Shown here piece by piece: positions 63,017 to 64,000 of a stretch of 64,000 bases of DNA; position 1 is the first letter of the stretch; the number at the start of each line of letters is the position of its first letter. Origin of the DNA: Lichenicoccus sp965276875 (lineage in GTDB: Bacteria; Pseudomonadota; Alphaproteobacteria; Acetobacterales; Acetobacteraceae). A program made the translations under genes and the position numbers. A model generated the notes under the pieces. The model was not told where the DNA came from. It did no database searches and saw only the letters and a program-made list of their open reading frames with translations. Location of the stretch: assembly GCF_965276875.1 (NCBI RefSeq), contig NZ_OZ255701.1, forward strand, positions 62,001 through 126,000, written 5' to 3'.

Positions 63017-63463
63017 TTGATTCGGCCCGCCGAGCTGGCCAGGACCGCGGCGCAGGCAGAAATTGCTCTCTTGCGTGCCCAGCTGTTTCGCTCGTTGCGA
63101 CGTGCGGTCTATGCCGGCATTGCTCTGTTGTTCGGCTTGTTCTCGTTGGCATTCCTGCATGTCGCCGCATTTGAGTGGCTGCGCCAGTATCGCACTCTCG
63201 GGCCAGTCTGGGCCGCCCTGATCGTGATGGCGACGGATGCGGTCTTCGTCATTGTGGGGGGACTGCTCGCCGCAGGGGCGGCGCCGGGCCTGGCAGAGCA
63301 GACCGCACTGGAGCGGCGTCGGCATGCAACGGAAAACCTTCGTCAATCGCTGACGGTAAGCGCGTTACGCGAAGCCGTGGTTGGGACATTGCTCGAACGT
63401 GTGCGCGCGCTCGTTCATGCGGGCGCCGTCAAATTCCGCCGTTTGAGAGGTGAACTTCATTAA
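63017..63463 (+). CDS. Small membrane protein, holin-superfamily-like
   Basis: 148 residues from a TTG with GGAG six bases upstream. Two hydrophobic helices (about 33-55 and 66-92) flanked by charged helical ends (RTAAQAEIALLRAQLFRSLRRAV; EQTALERRRHATENLRQSLTVSALREAVVGTLLERVR). This layout fits proteins annotated as holin superfamily III-like, common and not phage-related in alphaproteobacteria. Last gene of the plus-strand run. Function unknown. Confidence 0.65.
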   Translation: MIRPAELARTAAQAEIALLRAQLFRSLRRAVYAGIALLFGLFSLAFLHVAAFEWLRQYRTLGPVWAALIVMATDAVFVIVGGLLAAGAAPGLAEQTALERRRHATENLRQSLTVSALREAVVGTLLERVRALVHAGAVKFRRLRGELH

Positions 63464-63508
63464 ACGACTTCACGGCAGCCCGTGAGACGGTGCGTTACGT
63501 GAGCCGTC

Positions 63509-64000
63509 TTAGAAGACCTCCGTCCAGCACCGTTGCAACGCTGCGTCGACGGCTGCGGTGTCCACCGTGATGCCGAGTGCGCGCAGGCTGGTCACGCCGT
63601 GCCCGCGTATGCCGCACGGCACGATACCGTCGTAATGTGCGAGGTCGGGGTCGATGTTCAGGGCCACGCCATGCCAGCTCACCCATTGGGTCAGCCGCAC
63701 GCCGAGTGCTGCGATCTTGCTCTCGCGGCCGCTGGACGGGTCCACCACCCAGACGCCGACGCGGCCGCGCCGTCGTTCGCCGCGCACGCCGAACGCCGCG
63801 AGGGTGCCGATCAGCCAGTCCTCCAGGCCGCAGACAAAGGCGCGCACGTCGCGTGCTGGCACCCGCCCGTGCCGCCGTTGCAGGTCGAGCATCACATAGG
63901 CCACGCGCTGGCCGGGTCCGTGATAGGTCCACTGCCCGCCGCGTCCGGCGGCGAAGGTCGGAAAACCGTTTGGATTGAACAGGTCGCACGGGTCCGCCGA
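63509..64000 (-). CDS. lipB: Octanoyltransferase LipB, N-terminus outside window
   Basis: Transfers octanoyl from acyl carrier protein to lipoyl domains, the first step of lipoate attachment. The frame runs to base 64000 without a start, so the N-terminus is missing. Visible are FPTFAAGRGGQWTYHGPGQRVAYVMLDLQRR (catalytic region), IAALGVRLTQWVSWHGVALNID and VPCGIRGHGVTSL with the catalytic cysteine. Stop TAA at 63509. It converges with the small membrane protein gene. Confidence 0.93.
   Translation of the reverse strand, partial: SADPCDLFNPNGFPTFAAGRGGQWTYHGPGQRVAYVMLDLQRRHGRVPARDVRAFVCGLEDWLIGTLAAFGVRGERRRGRVGVWVVDPSSGRESKIAALGVRLTQWVSWHGVALNIDPDLAHYDGIVPCGIRGHGVTSLRALGITVDTAAVDAALQRCWTEVF

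Noticed and set aside
63017..63463. Prophage lysis gene
   Set aside because: Holin-like layout only; no phage genes nearby, and such proteins are common chromosomal genes.

Overview
The window is GC-rich, gene-dense DNA from an alphaproteobacterium. It most resembles Acetobacteraceae (acetic acid bacteria and relatives). This rests on the bo3 quinol oxidase fragment with a separate heme O synthase, the CIO-type bd oxidase, the flbT-flagellin-flaF trio, an IS1031-like element and a GC-rich palindromic repeat carrying a GGGGTCCAGGGGCAGAGCCC core. The family assignment is inference; no rRNA gene is present.

Layout. 1-5.3 kb: end of a cyo operon (cyoD), a secreted glutaminase A-like protein, a decayed second copy of the cyoD 3' end, an orphan membrane protein and a soluble chemotaxis receptor. 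5.4-11.2 kb: uvrB-greB-gshB, a PmtA-like methyltransferase and heme O synthase. 11.2-12 kb: the wreck of a divergent marR/monooxygenase pair and a small Cys-repeat secreted protein. 12-19 kb (minus): acyltransferase, royal-jelly-like protein, thrC, M16 peptidase, pmbA and a Tim44-like protein. 19-25.6 kb: DUF4239 and chalcone-isomerase-like genes, an acyl carrier protein, a Nudix hydrolase, and two unrecognised proteins sharing a repeated module. 25.6-30 kb (minus): transketolase-like, gap and pgk, where the transketolase has lost its thiamine-diphosphate motifs. 30-40 kb: a lipoprotein, methyltransferase, DUF421, a palindromic repeat element, a lactate-dehydrogenase-type enzyme, an SBF-type transporter, a DsbA-like protein, a TrpD2-like protein and an ATP-grasp/alpha-E pair. 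40-46 kb: tRNA-Ser, a hidden small lipoprotein, the flagellin cluster and an ECF sigma/NrsF pair. 45.9-46.8 kb: an intact IS1031-like insertion. 46.8-53.7 kb: cbpA-cbpM, a Na+/H+ antiporter, KDPG aldolase, a double-domain glycosyltransferase and a LolA-like lipoprotein.

The last 10 kb is a continuous plus-strand run: SDR, CIO oxidase I and II, GH15 glycosidase, GMC flavoenzyme, dimeric alpha/beta-barrel protein, DoxX, cupin, VOC protein and a small membrane protein. It ends against a truncated lipB. It looks like a co-transcribed carbohydrate-oxidation and quinol-oxidase module, and is one of the two best candidates for an undescribed system. The other is the paired module proteins at 22.3-25.6 kb, downstream of pgk. 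Several very small genes were found by reading the DNA directly: 9145-9312, 40270-40401, 43419-43562 and 45700-45843.
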